Shown here: positions 34,626-47,301 of the stretch, piece by piece | How positions within the stretch are numbered: position 1 is the stretch's first letter | How the letters are laid out: every line of letters starts with the position of its first letter | Origin: Hypsibius dujardini | Taxonomy: Eukaryota > Tardigrada > Eutardigrada > Parachela > Hypsibiidae | Direction of reading: 5' to 3' | DNA: 64,000 nucleotides | NCBI GenBank assembly: GCA_001579985.1 | Contig: LRSR01010243.1 | Span: 51,698-115,697 of the forward strand | Translations under genes and position numbers: made by a program | The notes under the pieces: model-generated | What the model was told of the DNA's origin: nothing | Seen by the model: the letters and a program-made list of their open reading frames with translations, nothing else | Database searches by the model: none

Positions 34626-36702
34626 TGTCGATGGAGCAGACGCTGAGATTATTCGTCTAGTTTAGCCGGAAGAGGTGAAAATGCAGGGACAATAGAAGTA
34701 GAAAGTAGTAGAATGGAGTAGAAAGCGGGGCTGGGACCCGAGTTGAAGATGTTGTATATCATCTCAAGATGCTCCCTTTAATTGCCTAGCAATATACAAC
34801 CAACAACGGAAAACATTTTGTTTCTCCAATTTCGCAAAACTCACCGAAAACTAATGTCCGCAATAATTGAGTAGTTCTGCCAGCCTATCTGCATCTGTGT
34901 GTGCGTCTTTGTATGTCTGTCTACGTACATGGCTCCCTTGTGACTTGTCTTCTTGTTTGACATGGTCTCTTCTGGGATCTGTCAATCTTCCTGCCCGAAT
35001 AATCTAGAGTCGTCTTACCGGCAGAGGAATACATGCAAATGAAGGTTGGCATTCCATTTGGGCAGCATGAAAAGATCTCTCCCCTCGCACACTCGGGCGG
35101 CACTAAGATCAATGAGACGGATGTTGCCGCACTTCTTGCTCTTGCCATTTTGACTCTCCACTCAAATTCACCATATAGGAAGGGTCCGGCCTTTCTTGCA
35201 TGGACTTGTCGCACAGAGTAAGAGTAAGACCGTTTCCGTTTCCCGGGTACTGACGAGGTCGACTTTCACCAATGGCCTCTTCTTCCATGGAAATGAAAAG
35301 AGTACCTTGCTTTTAGATGGTGCCAGCAGTTGTCTTAGCCCAATAATAGGACATATTGTGTTGCTCCTCAGACGAAAGTCCATTTGCTCCAGTCGATCGC
35401 GCCGGACGAGGTGAAATCATTCCGCCAAAAGTGGAATAGTTAATGAATGAGACGAAAATGGACATCCTTAACACAAATTTCGCCCATTCTTTCTTTCTCC
35501 TCTTTATGAAGAGAATAAAAAATACAGACGCGGATTGAGCCTTGTTGGCCTATTAAAAGCAACTTAAAACCGCAACACTGCCAAAATGGCTCGCCAAAAG
35601 CCTGACTGTAAACTTAAGCTTGAGCTCTATGCAAAAAGTAGCTTTTGATGACTAGAATTACTGTGGAGAGTGGCAGGAAGAAAGGAAGAAGGGATGCCTG
35701 GTTGATTGTTATGCTGGCTCTACTGTACTCTAAGATGATTGATCACATCGGTTGTATGTTGGACTCTGCCCGGCCTCAAGGAAGGAACATTTCTATGCTG
35801 GGCGATTACTCAATATTCAAGATAAGCGGTCTGGAAGCGCCTTCACCCATTTATACATATAATTCTATAAACTCGTTCGTACTCTTCGTCTGAACTTTCA
35901 CGATTTCTAGATTGCAGAGTCCTTCATGATGAAGGAGTTGGGCATTCAGGAATGGAGTTTAGGTTAATTCTCCAGCAAATGTTGCTTAGTCGGAATAATC
36001 ACCTCCCTCTGGCCCTGAACTACCGGTTAGGTTCTCTATAGCGAAAAATGTGTATTTAGTAAGTTAGTTCAGTTACTTAGTTTAGTTAACTGTCTCGTAG
36101 CTCGCAGTTTATAGTGAAAAGTTGATGCCCTGGCCAATCGGCAGAATTTCCCAAACTGCATGTACAGTACTTTAAAAAAGGCCTCATTTTTTGACTTGCA
36201 GTTAACTAAAATATTTTTCTGTCCAACTTAAATGATAAGACTACACTATTTCACATTTAATATAATGAAATTTTAAAATTAATCGGCATATATTAGGATT
36301 AAAAGGAAGATAATGGCATTTGCAAGGTAAGAAAATTGCACATATTAACATGTCTACAATCATGTATTACGTATATTAATTACTTTAACTCAAATTCTAT
36401 CTACTGTACTGCTCATTTTTGCTATTAATGGTGTATAAATAGAGATCAATTAAATTGGTCTGACACTAACTCACATCTTATTTTATGGAAAGATAGTTGC
36501 CAGATTGAAGGTTTTGTTTTAGTCTGCCCGCCAAGGGAGTGTGAGAGTTTGATGTGCTGCCGCCTGGTTGAAGAACATTCATTTTTACTACTATACTACT
36601 TTTCATTTTTGGCATCTTTTTTATCCTAATTTGTGGGATAATAATTTGCGTCAGTCCGCATCTGTTGTATTGTTGTTTGGTTAATAAATTGCATTAATCA
36701 AA
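34626..36702. other. Intergenic, no supported gene
   Basis: About 2.1 kb up to the MRPL47 start. Near 35350-35415 there is a partial duplicate of the 34580-34690 sequence. Minus-strand frames around 34921-35383 are Cys-containing but show no family motif. The last 500 bases are AT-rich and likely contain the MRPL47 promoter. Confidence 0.4.
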
Positions 36703-38400
36703 ATGGCGTCGTTTGCCCTGACCATGGGGGGCAAGTTGCTCTTGAAATCATTCTGCAATTTCCGCTCCACCGCAACGCTTTTCCCCTTTTTCGGCCTTGT
36801 TACTCCATCAAAAATGGTCTTTCAAATATCCCACCAGGCGGTATTATTTCACACGTCATCCCGTCGCTATAGTTTAATGGAATTTTTCGACGACAAGAAG
36901 AACTGGGGCGCCAAGGAAGTCCGATCCGGTGAGGATGATATTGTCAATGTGTTCGTTTGATTGATTGCGTGATTCGGTAATGAATGTCCATTGCCAGAAA
37001 TGCTTTGGTCGATTGATTGATTTTTACAATTGATTACTTTTTCCTTTCCTTGGCAGGCCGCTCGTGGAGCAAGGATGAGCTAAGGATAAAATCTAACATT
37101 GACCTGCACAAGCTGTGGTAAGTTGCCAGCTAGTGCTGCCGCAGCTACGTTGGGCAAGATATTTTGACTGATTTACAAAAGAAATTAAGGAAAGAAGAAT
37201 ACCGGAAAGAATTTGCAATTCGGAATCAACCAATCAATCGATCAATTCAGCCAATCCCAAGTAATTAGATAATGGATCTAATTTAAAATTATTATTTCTT
37301 ATTCAATTAAAATTTGAGGTTTTGTTTAAATTCTGGAGAATTGCAGACTGGCTGATAAGTAATATTGGGGGTTTTTTCATTTGTAGGTTTGTGCTGTACA
37401 AAGAAAAGGTACGAATGACGGTTGGCTTATGCAATAAATAAATAAATAAATAGTGTTTTTGCTTGTATTTCAGAATATGCTCTTGACCATGGAGGAAGAA
37501 TGCGAACGGGTGATTGAGCCATTTCCCAATCCTGAACGCAGATACCGGGTAAAGCAAACCTTTCCGTTGCAGGATTCAATTAGATATTATTGCTGAACTT
37601 TAATTGAATTGAAAAGGATTCATCATGCATTCATTCATTTACCTCATTCACTTTAATTTAACCAAAATGATTTTTTAATTCAAATGCAATTTTATAACTA
37701 AGAAGAAAATGGTGAAATTTAAAGTGAATTAATTTAAAAAGAAATGGATAAAGGTGGCTGTTAAGATTGATTATGGTTAATTAAGGTGGAGGAAAGCATG
37801 ACGCGTCTGCAGGAAGTGATCAAGGAGAGGGATCGAGCGGTCAAACTCTTGCAAGTCGGCATCACCGGAGAGCCGCCTTCACGGGAATGTTATGGCTTGA
37901 CTGGCCAACGCTACCGCTACATCTATCAAGAGCATCTCATGCCGTATTGGAGGAACCCCAGGTACAGGCTCCTTGCACAAAACCTATTCTTTTTATTGTG
38001 TCTGCAATATACTTTATGAGGTAGAATTGATTTGGCATTTTGCTCTTGCGAATTGGTCGTGCTAGTAGTATTTTACAGAAATTGAGTAATGCTTGTTGAT
38101 AGTTTGTGTGTGTTAGTGATGGTAGTCATGGGGTACGACACATTTATTTATTTCCTTTATTTTTTTAGACATTTCAAGCGACGCTACACTCAAGAGAAAC
38201 CACTTGGAATGATGCGCAAGTTCATCCTGCTGATGCAGGAAAAGAAGCGCAAGGAGCGATGGAGCGCGATCAAGAAGGAACAGGCTAAAATACACGCCGC
38301 CGCAAATGAATATCCCGATCATCCCTTTTGGCTGCAAGAAGAGAGGGAAATTTCCCAGCTCCGGCTCAAAGACGTCTACCACACTAAAATGTCAGATTAG
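36703..38400 (+). CDS. MRPL47: Mitochondrial ribosomal protein L47 (uL29m)
   Basis: Six exons: 36703-36928, 37057-37117, 37387-37408, 37474-37548, 37786-37961, 38169-38400 (263 codons plus stop). It is a structural protein of the large subunit of the mitochondrial ribosome, near the exit tunnel as for bacterial L29. The N-terminal about 60 residues, ending in [11 protein letters not shown], form a mitochondrial targeting sequence. The core [21 protein letters not shown], continued by [16 protein letters not shown], is the hallmark MRP-L47 motif. It is followed by the conserved [14 protein letters not shown] helix and a basic C-terminal region. Exon 3 is only 22 bases but keeps the frame. It converges tail-to-tail on FEN1, with 88 bases between the stop codons. 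Confidence 0.95.
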
Positions 38401-38488
38401 CCCCCATTTTAATTTGCCTTTAATGAGAAAACATTACTTTAATGTAGTTGCCTTGTTGTGTAAGAAGAGGAAGAGTCCCTCAACAATT

Positions 38489-40731
38489 TTAGCGTCCACA
38501 GCGCGGTTTCTTAGAAGCACTGGCAGATTTCTTCTCGGCAGGAGCTCCCTTGCGTTTACTCCCGGAATCGGTGTCCTTCTTCTTGGAGTCAGACGCGGCC
38601 GGAATGACGGGCTTGGGTTTGGCCTCGCTAGGGATGACTTTGAAGAAATCGCCCATGCGACTCTACAATCAATACGATCAATCAATGATGGTTCAACGAA
38701 AATTCATTTTAATTAAATACTTGCCTGGACCGGTCCGGCTTGCTTCATCTTCTTCAGTTTGTCTACCTGCTTTCGCACGCGATCTTCCGCGAATCCCTTG
38801 TCCTGAAATAAAGGCAAATAAGCTGGTAGTAGTGACAACCAGTCCATCGGTTTATTAAACGAATATGTAATGTAGTAAACCCATTGAATGGGATATCGAC
38901 AAATCACACAATTACCGCGCAGAGGTAAGCGATGAGGCCAGCTTCATCAGGCTCTTCCCACTTGAACGTGACATCGGTGCCGGGAGTGACTTCCGGCTTC
39001 TGAAAGTACTGACGCACCACCTCAAACGGCCAGTCTTCCGGGACGGGATACTTTTTCTTGTCCAGATTGGCCAGGACTCCTTCCAGATTTTCGTGCTTCT
39101 TAATCAGGTCGAACGCCTTCTTTGGACCTGAACCGTAAAATAGAAAGTATTGGCTGTCAGTAAGGGGAAAGATGCCAGAACCCCTACCGATTCCCCTGAT
39201 GGAGTCGCAGTAGTCACAGCCTAAAAGGATGCAGAGATCAATAAACTGGTCATGACTGATGCCGAAATCCTCCAACACTTTTGACAGGTGCACCTCCTAA
39301 AAAATATTCAAACATGTCTCTGTCTCTACTCTCCCTCAGCCAATTAATGTCCTTAATCTTTTTCTTTCGTACCAAGATGGGCATTTTCTTTGCTTCACTG
39401 AAAGTCATATGACGCAAGAGAATGGAGGAGCCGAATGTCAAAGCGTCCATGTCTTCAGTGGCGGTGGCAAAGACCTTTCCGTCTCGTACCAGCTGGGCAC
39501 ACTGCGCTTCCGCTTCGGAAGGAGCCTCAAAGTAAGGTACACCCATCAGCTTGAGGAGATGCTTGGCTTCGTCGTTGTGCTGCTTTGTCACTCGCACTGT
39601 AAATCACAAGAACAAACAGACATCTTCTCTTGGGTTATGACTAACTTAAACACATTCACCTACAGAGAGCGGTGAGTCGGACACACAAACACTCAAATGA
39701 AGGAATAGAGGAATGAAGGAATAAACCAATAGAGACACGAGACAGACATAAAAATGTGTAAGTTGCCAATCATGAGGATAAAAGAGCAAGTCAGTCCTAC
39801 CAAGACGCCTCTGGAACTTTTCAACGTCCTCTCCCTCGCCAACTTCCTTTGCCTCTTCCAGATCTTTCTCAGCTCCTTCTCGACGCTCCTTCCGCTTTGC
39901 CAGCGTCACCGACTTCAATTCAGGTGGTTTGCCTGAGAGGAGAAGAGGACCAACAGATGAATCAAGCACGCACTAGGCTGTAGCTATAATTAATTAACTT
40001 CAACTAGTCTAATTCAATTTCCAAATTATATAAATTACATTCACACTGAATGATCAAAATCAGCTTAAATGCACTTTCCACAACTGAAATTACACTAGTT
40101 AAACTAATAAAAAACCCATTAAATAAAAAATTGGGAAAGAAAAGAACTAACCGACCAATCAATCATGAACGCAATGCAGAACTCTAATCAATCAATCAAT
40201 CAATCGTGACGCGTGCAGTAAAGTGTTAACCGTCAAAAACCCAGACGGGCTTGATCCCATTGTCCAGCATCCGGATGGTGCGATAGAACATTCCCATTAG
40301 ATGGCTTGTCACATCTCCTGTTTCGTTGGTCAGGACATCGCCGTCCCCACGGATCGCGATCATAAACTGCGCAATAACAAAAAATGCTGCATACATGGTC
40401 AATAGGCCAATCAAAGAAAGGAACAAGGCCACCGGTTGAATATTGAAATACAGCCAATAAGTATAACACTTGATTACCTGGTACAAGGCCATGCTGGAAA
40501 AAAAGGCGATTGTTACCCATCAAACTATTGGACTTCTTTATTCCAAATGTATTACCTGGCATCGATGGCCACTTTGCGTCCGAAATAATTCTTCATTTCC
40601 GACTCCTACGCAGGGAAAACATTTTAAAAATAAACTGCACCCCGCTTTTATTTTGATCTTGCAATTTGTCTTACCTTGATGGCTGCCGGTGCGTGTTCTT
40701 GAATCAATTTGGACAAGTCTTTGATTCCCAT
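38489..40731 (-). CDS. FEN1: Flap endonuclease 1
   Basis: Ten exons: 40731-40675, 40605-40556, 40493-40478, 40366-40231, 39932-39801, 39596-39373, 39296-39188, 39127-38916, 38802-38725, 38662-38489 (395 codons plus stop; human FEN1 is 380). It is a structure-specific 5' nuclease that removes flaps in lagging-strand synthesis and long-patch base-excision repair. Hallmarks: [15 protein letters not shown] start (free N-terminal Gly after Met removal), VWVFDGKPPELK, the acidic catalytic stretch [21 protein letters not shown], and [13 protein letters not shown]. After the nuclease core, QSRMGDFF is a PCNA-binding PIP box, followed by a Lys/Ser-rich tail. The last intron starts with GC (CAG/GCAAGT), a GC-AG intron. 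Exon 3 is only 16 bases. The start faces the N4BP2-like gene about 0.8 kb away. Confidence 0.96.
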
Positions 40732-41529
40732 TTTTCAAACGATCAGGGATAAGCAAGCTCAAATGAGGAAAACATTAACTACGAATTAGTTTATTAGAAC
40801 AATATCGTGAAGAAATGCTACTGAAAGAAAGAAAATCAGTGCGCGGATTTTCAAGAAAACTGGTCTAAAACTCATCCAATTCCATCAAGTTCCGTGGGCA
40901 GCTGGAACCTGGAATACACGTCAAGCGAAATTTGGTGAACCGTGTAATTCCCAGAATTCCGTCTGGAAAGTGGTACTTACACACGCAATCAGAAAGCTAG
41001 GCAAACCGAGGAAAGCTACGTCACTCGGCCCGTGCAGATGCAATGTTTTAGACGAGTTAAGAGGCTTGGCTCAATCAGCCGAGCATTCAGTCCGTGTGTG
41101 TACCTCCGTTGAATTACTGCCTCGTCCGTTATTCCATTCCATTCCAAGCCAACATTGTCTTACGATTCCTATGTTTTCCTGTTCCTGGAAGGCTGGTTGA
41201 TTCAACGAGGTGTGGCCAACCGTAGACCACGCCTCCAGACAAGGAATTTTGGCAATCAGCTGTTTCCTCATCTTATTTCATGCCATTTGAACATTGCTAC
41301 GAAGTCCCATTATTTCCCTTCTTTAAAATTAGTTTTTATTGGGAGTACATTCGATATTTTATGTTTCACCGAACGAAAAAAGTAAAGTTCGAAAGAATTG
41401 GACCGATTTTGTGGACAAAATCAACGCAGGGATCATCAGCAAACAGGCACCTTGGGTCTATTACCAATTTTTCCTCCTCCAAGAGTGGGAAACAGTTGAA
41501 TTTGTTCTTCGTGGAGTGCTGCGTGCAAA

Positions 41530-44500
41530 ATGAACGCTCGAAAGTATCGGAAGTACCCGAAGGAGAAAAGTAAGCCGGAAAAATCCTTTCCTTCAGAGCT
41601 GGAGGAAGTGTTGTGAATGTTATCATGTACATAGCCTTCTGCTGAACCGATCTGGTTCAACGAGTTCATCTCCGAAGACAAAAACAGTTCATAAAATATC
41701 CTCCATCACTGGCGCAACTTTCTCTTGTATTTTTCGCGTTTTTAGAAATAACTACGCGGGAAAAATCGGAAATGCTCCAGGACATTTTCCCTGACATCAG
41801 TCATGAAGTCGTTCAGTTGCTGTTGGAAAAGTAAGTCGGGCGCTTGATTATTGGATTAAAGGAATTGAGAACCATTTGCGAAAATGATTTATTGATCGAT
41901 AGATTGATTGATTAGTGGATGGATTTTACTTCTATTGGTAATTGTCCTAAATTGACTGTTTGATTGATATCTTTTATATTCGCAAAGATTCATTCTTTTC
42001 CATTTGTTTCAGCTGTAATGGAGATGTGGATAAAGCGCATGATCATCTGCGAGAAATGGACTTGGAAAACTGGGCGGCCAAGAATATTCCCAGTGAAAGC
42101 ACGGATAGTTCGTTGAATTCAGTGATCGAAGAAATCGATCAATCGATCACCCATGAAGTCGACGCAACGAGCAGGCTCCGTCCTTCTCGCTGTGATGTAT
42201 CGCTTTTGAGCGACAGCCAATCATTGAGCTCGGTTTGTACAACCTGGCAGGCAAAATCAGACTGGCCAGCAGACAGAGTCACGGGCAGACTAGGACAGGC
42301 AGTTCCAGGCACAGATGGCTAATGGATCGGCAGGCAGACAGACAGATAAACAGATATGTGGCTGTGGACAAATAATCTAGAGTTTGACTCACGGACAGAC
42401 AGACAGACAGACAGACAGAAATTCAGTTATTGTGAGAGACAAGCAAAAAAGCAATCTAGACAGTCTAACTGACGGATAGATAGATAACCAAGCCACTAGT
42501 ACTGTAGATAAGGATACATGCTGAAAGAAGGAAATTAATAAAAAATATATTTTTAGGCTACGAACTCGAGTTCCCCTCCCATGAGCCTTACCGACGTCCA
42601 AGTTTCCGAGCCGCTTTTGCAGGAGCCCATTTCACCGGAAGTGGTCCCTGACGTGTCAGAGAGCGTCTGGACCGGAGAATCATCCTCGGACTTTGCCTTG
42701 AGCAGCGAGTCGGATCAAACTGGCGGCATGACAGAAGGTGCAGAGGTTTATCAAGAAGGCGAAAATTCTATGCAGTTAACACTGGATAAGGATCTGGCCG
42801 TCCGTCTCATCATGACTTTCGGTTTAATGGGCGTCCCGATTGACTGCAACGAAAGAGGTAGGAATAGTCTATCGTGATGGCTAAAGTCCCTTTTCGACAT
42901 GTTCTTGTAAATTGCATGCCCTTGAATGTTTGCTTGCCCCTTGCTAACTGGTTCCGTAATCCATATACTAGTACGTGCCTGCAATTTCCCTCCCCAGATA
43001 ATATGGTCGTGGATTTGGATATGAACTTGGCCTACAAGATCTACCAAGCCTGGAAGAATACCCAAGAATCCGTGGTGATGCAGCAGTCCCCGGAGAGCGT
43101 TATTTCTGCCGGTACAATTAATTCTACGCATGCTCAAACGCATCTACATGTAAGCCTAGTTTCTTTTATGACAGACGAGAAGCTGGCGCGATGTCTACAG
43201 ACGTTCGAGCATGAGACGTACGCAGAGCGGTCATTGCGGGAGAACTCAATGCGAGAGATTATGGACGAGACGTACGCCTTATCTTTGGTGGAAAAAGATT
43301 CGGTAAGATAATTGGCCGTGGATTATTTGAAATGATGGCAGAGCAAGTATGCGTATCTTATAGAACGGTCATGGAATGGACGTCACTTGTGCACTGCAGT
43401 ATCAGTCCAACGGAGGTGTGGAGTCCAAATGGGTGGATGTGTTGATGCGAGCGCATAAGTGAGTACGCCTGTCTTTTAGTAAGAGTCTGTCTTACGCCTG
43501 TCTTACGCCTGTCTGTCTTCCTTCATCTTAATTTAACTACTTAGGAGGATTTACGGTAAAAGTACAGATAGTTTTACAAGCTGCCAGACAGACATTTTTA
43601 CGATTACAATAATACTTCCTTCCTTAGTCATGCAGACAGACAGACAGACAGATAAACTTACACATGAAAAATAAATACTGGCACTTATTAAAGGCGAATA
43701 ACACGTAGAGAAATAGACGTTGAAACATACTCGCCTGTTTGCTGATCTGCCTTTGTGTGTGTCTCTTTGTTTCGCGTAATCAGTTTATATTTTTATATTT
43801 CGTATCTGAAGCTTGACTTGTCTCAAGTGTTTTTGTTTTGCGTAGCAAGTCGCCCGAGACCGGCTATGCCGTGCCGGACTCCACTCCGAAGAACGTTCAT
43901 GCTGTCGGACCTGTGCTGCACGGTGCTGGTATTGAAAAGCCGGTAGGCGTTCTTTCCTTTCGTCTGGCACAACCGGCTGCTTGCTCAACAAATGTGCTTG
44001 ACTTTCCAATACCTCGGTAGCTTGCAAAGTTGGAGAGCGCTTTCGTGCGGCCGAGCAGCGCCAAGACCATCGTGGTCACACCCGTCTCCTCACATGCCCG
44101 ACAATCCCCTGTGGGAAATGGATTACCCAAGAAGGGACCTGTCGATCCCGTTGATTACTACGGTGCTCGAGGAGTAAGCACACGCCAAGGATGGTGCCTT
44201 TATTACACAATCGTATGTGTCTTTGATGGCTGTTTCGGGTTTCTCTTCAAGGAAGCGATCGAGTTGCAGAAAAAAGCCATCCATCTCGGAAGGAAGGCTG
44301 GCAATGCATGGAAATTGGGAGGCGGAGCGTCGGCGTACTATTTGCAACAAGTAGCTTTTTCTCTTTTCTCACTTCTTGTCTGTATGTGCGTCTGTCTGTC
44401 CACCTGCATCTTTACCGTTTCTGATTTGGCTTTTCTTCCATAGTCTGTCTGGTGCTATCTGCCTAACTAACTGTCGGTGTCTCGGTTGTCCTGTCTGCCA

Positions 44501-45002
44501 AAGTACGTGCATATATATTTTGTTTGCAGAGCCACGAAACAAAGAAATTGGCGAAAGAAGCCCATCTGGAGGCGAGCAAAGAAATTCTCCACACCCGAAA
44601 CCTAAATGCCGGTGACGGGGAAATTGACCTTCACGGTGATTAGTGTAGCCTTCTTTTCTTACCTCGGATCTTTATGGATTGGTCATATTACGTCTGCAGG
44701 CATCCGTATGGAAGAGGTTAACCACGCTCTGGACACTTTTTTTGAGCGGAGGCACACGGTAAAGGAAATTAAAATCATCTCTGGCCGTGGTCTTCACAGT
44801 CGCTCGGGGACATCTGAGGTGCGACGGATGGTTGGCGTCTACCTGAACAAGCACGGTTTCAAGTGAGTAGTAGTATACGGACGTCCATTGGATCATACAT
44901 TGCTGTACTATTACCTGGGCTTGTGTTAGGTATGAGGAAGGTCCACCTGAAGGGGTCTTCTACGTACAAAGATGGAAAAAATCGAATTTGAAACCGCCCT
45001 GA
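41530..45002 (+). CDS. N4BP2-like: N4BP2-like protein: CUE domain, DUF1771 and Smr domain
   Basis: Twelve exons fit in phase: 41530-41569, 41746-41830, 42013-42232, 42557-42857, 42998-43302, 43400-43458, 43846-43942, 44021-44173, 44252-44350, 44530-44635, 44700-44862, 44930-45002 (566 codons plus stop). Near the N-terminus EMLQDIFPDISHEVVQLLLE plus NGDVDKAHDHL is a CUE ubiquitin-binding domain. The middle is acidic and Ser-rich, with DEKLARCLQTFEHE. The C-terminus has the DUF1771 helix (EAIELQKKAIHLGRKAG ... AYYLQQ) and an Smr domain (DGEIDLHG, EEVNHALDTFFERR, IISGRGLHS, VGVYLNKHGF). This matches NEDD4-binding protein 2, except that the P-loop polynucleotide-kinase domain of vertebrate N4BP2 is absent. 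Smr domains carry RNA/DNA nuclease activity, and N4BP2 relatives (Cue2/NONU-1) act in no-go mRNA decay on stalled ribosomes. That role is likely here. Confidence 0.9.
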
Positions 45003-45717
45003 AAGAAAGTTGACTTTTAGAGAGAAAAATTTGCGAAAAAGATGTTGTTAATAATTTTGTTGTTAATGGAGACATGGCCTGTCCGGGTACGATTTCAATT
45101 CTTCCTTTTTTCCTCTACGTTGGTTCTGGCTTTCCAAACGAGGATTCTCTTTCCGTGCCTAGAGTATACGAGCCCGAGTCGAAGACAGGCAAAATGATCA
45201 AGCTCAGTTTTTATAATGCCTCAGTTCGTGGATATCAGCATCGAATATCAAACGGATTGAGATCTGAAACGGGAAGGGGGAAACCACTTGACCACTTCCA
45301 ATTTCACGTCTCAGAATAGTGGAGTTGGAATTTACCACCCTTGCACGCAGTGCTGTCGTTCAAAAATAAAGGTGACGTGCAACAAAGTTCCATTTGATTA
45401 CACATGATCATTTCTATGGGAGAAATAGCTCGCATATCACGTGGTTGGACTGCTCCTAGCCTGACTCGTTTCACCAAATTCCTCTCGATGTGTTGAATGT
45501 TTCTTTTGGTTTCGAGGTCGCCACTCAATAGAATCTTTACTCCTTCGTTATTAGTCGTTACCCACTCCCAGCGTTTTTTTCCTTCCTGAAACTGTTTCAA
45601 TCTACAAACATATTCTTGGGAAAAGAGCTCTTTCATCTTTATCTCGCTTTGCCGCGCGAAATGATTGGATTGTATGTAGTAAATGTTATATTGTGTGTTG
45701 TGTGAATTGATGCTTTG

Positions 45718-47257
45718 ATGGCGTCTTCCATTCCACCTCCTCCCCCCTCCAACAAAAGTGCCCGTCTTCAGCAGCAGCAGAATTCCTCATTATTGCAATG
45801 GGATCAAGGCGGGCCTTCGAGCAGTGGAATTAATCCAAAGGAGCCACATCCTCCTGCTGTTGATGAAACTGATTTGGATGCGTCAAGTAACAACGAATCC
45901 GATGGCGGTAGAGAAGGAAGAGGTAACTCCGCCAGCGACTCCGTCTCCTCCGAGTCGGAGGAGAAGGAGGACAGTGAGGTAGAAGGAGTGGATAATGTCG
46001 CGGAAACGACATCCTCTCGACGCTCAAATCGCAGCTCGCCTTCAGTTTTAAGTAAGTCGGCTCGTTTGATTCATCACTTGATCCCTTGATTGCTTTCTTG
46101 GCTCTGCACTTTATCTGCATTATATTCATCCAACTCTCAACAGTTCAGTATTGATTGAGCTATGAGTAATGACTTTTTTGGAATTAAAAATGGATTTATT
46201 GCCAAAATATCTTGCCCCTTGGAGGACGAGAAGGCAAAATAGGCCTCTTTAGATTGAAGAGATGAATTGTTGGGGAATTGCATAAATTGATTGGTTGATT
46301 GGTCAATCATTCTTCTCGTCATTGTCGTATAGGTGCGACCATTCATCAGTGGCCGGGTTATGAGGAGGAGAGCCACGGATTGTTAGATAACAACGAGAAC
46401 GAGGAGGCATCTGCCTCGGATAATTCCGAGGAGAACGACGACCCGGATGATCCATGGAAGATTTCTCCGGAACAACGTGGATGGTATCTCTCTCTCTTTC
46501 TAAGACTTCAGCCCGATGTCCATGCCTTTATCCAAGGTATTAATTACTTCCTTCATTAATTTATGATAAATAATTTGTGCTCTCTAGATGGCTGATAAAA
46601 TTTGGTCCTTTTCAGGCAAAGATGCGCGCGTCTTTTTCGAGAATTCTCAATTGCCTTTGAGCGACTTAGGCGAAATCTGGTAAGTAGTGACTCTTTACTA
46701 TTAGCACTTTGTCAGGTCTTGTTACTTTGATTTGGTCTCTTCGCTCCAGGAATTGTAGCGACGTGGATCGTGACGGTCGGCTGAGCCTGGCGGAATTCTG
46801 CTACGCTATGCATCTGAGCGTTGCTCGACGACACGGTCTACCGCTACCCTTACAACTTCCATCCTCTTTAAAGAACTCCACCAGACACATCCTCAAAGCA
46901 GCTGAAGGTTCTACCAACGAATTATCTGCTAGCGACTACACTCATCAGCCAGAGGTACCTTTCCTGTGTGTGTGTGTGTGTGTGTGTGTATGTCCGTCCA
47001 CGTTCCTGTCTTGCCGTTGTTTGTGTGCACATTTCGGTGTGATTGTCTTTCCTTGGACTTGTCTTTATAATGTTGGACTGCTTTTGTAGTGGACGAAATT
47101 CAGTGATTCGCCTCGAAATCGGATAGGGCCAGTTGAATTTCGGAGTACCGTAGACGCTGTATGTATGGTGCAGTTGTCCCAGGCCTCTAGGTCAAGACAC
47201 ACCAGGCTAAACACTCACTGAGCAAGCCATTAAGACAGACAGACGGACAGACCAACG

Positions 47258-47301
<44 letters not shown>

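Noticed and set aside
43149-43174. GTAAGC...ATGACAG as a small intron in the N4BP2-like gene
   Set aside because: Only about 25 bases and would break the frame; the exon reads straight through in frame.
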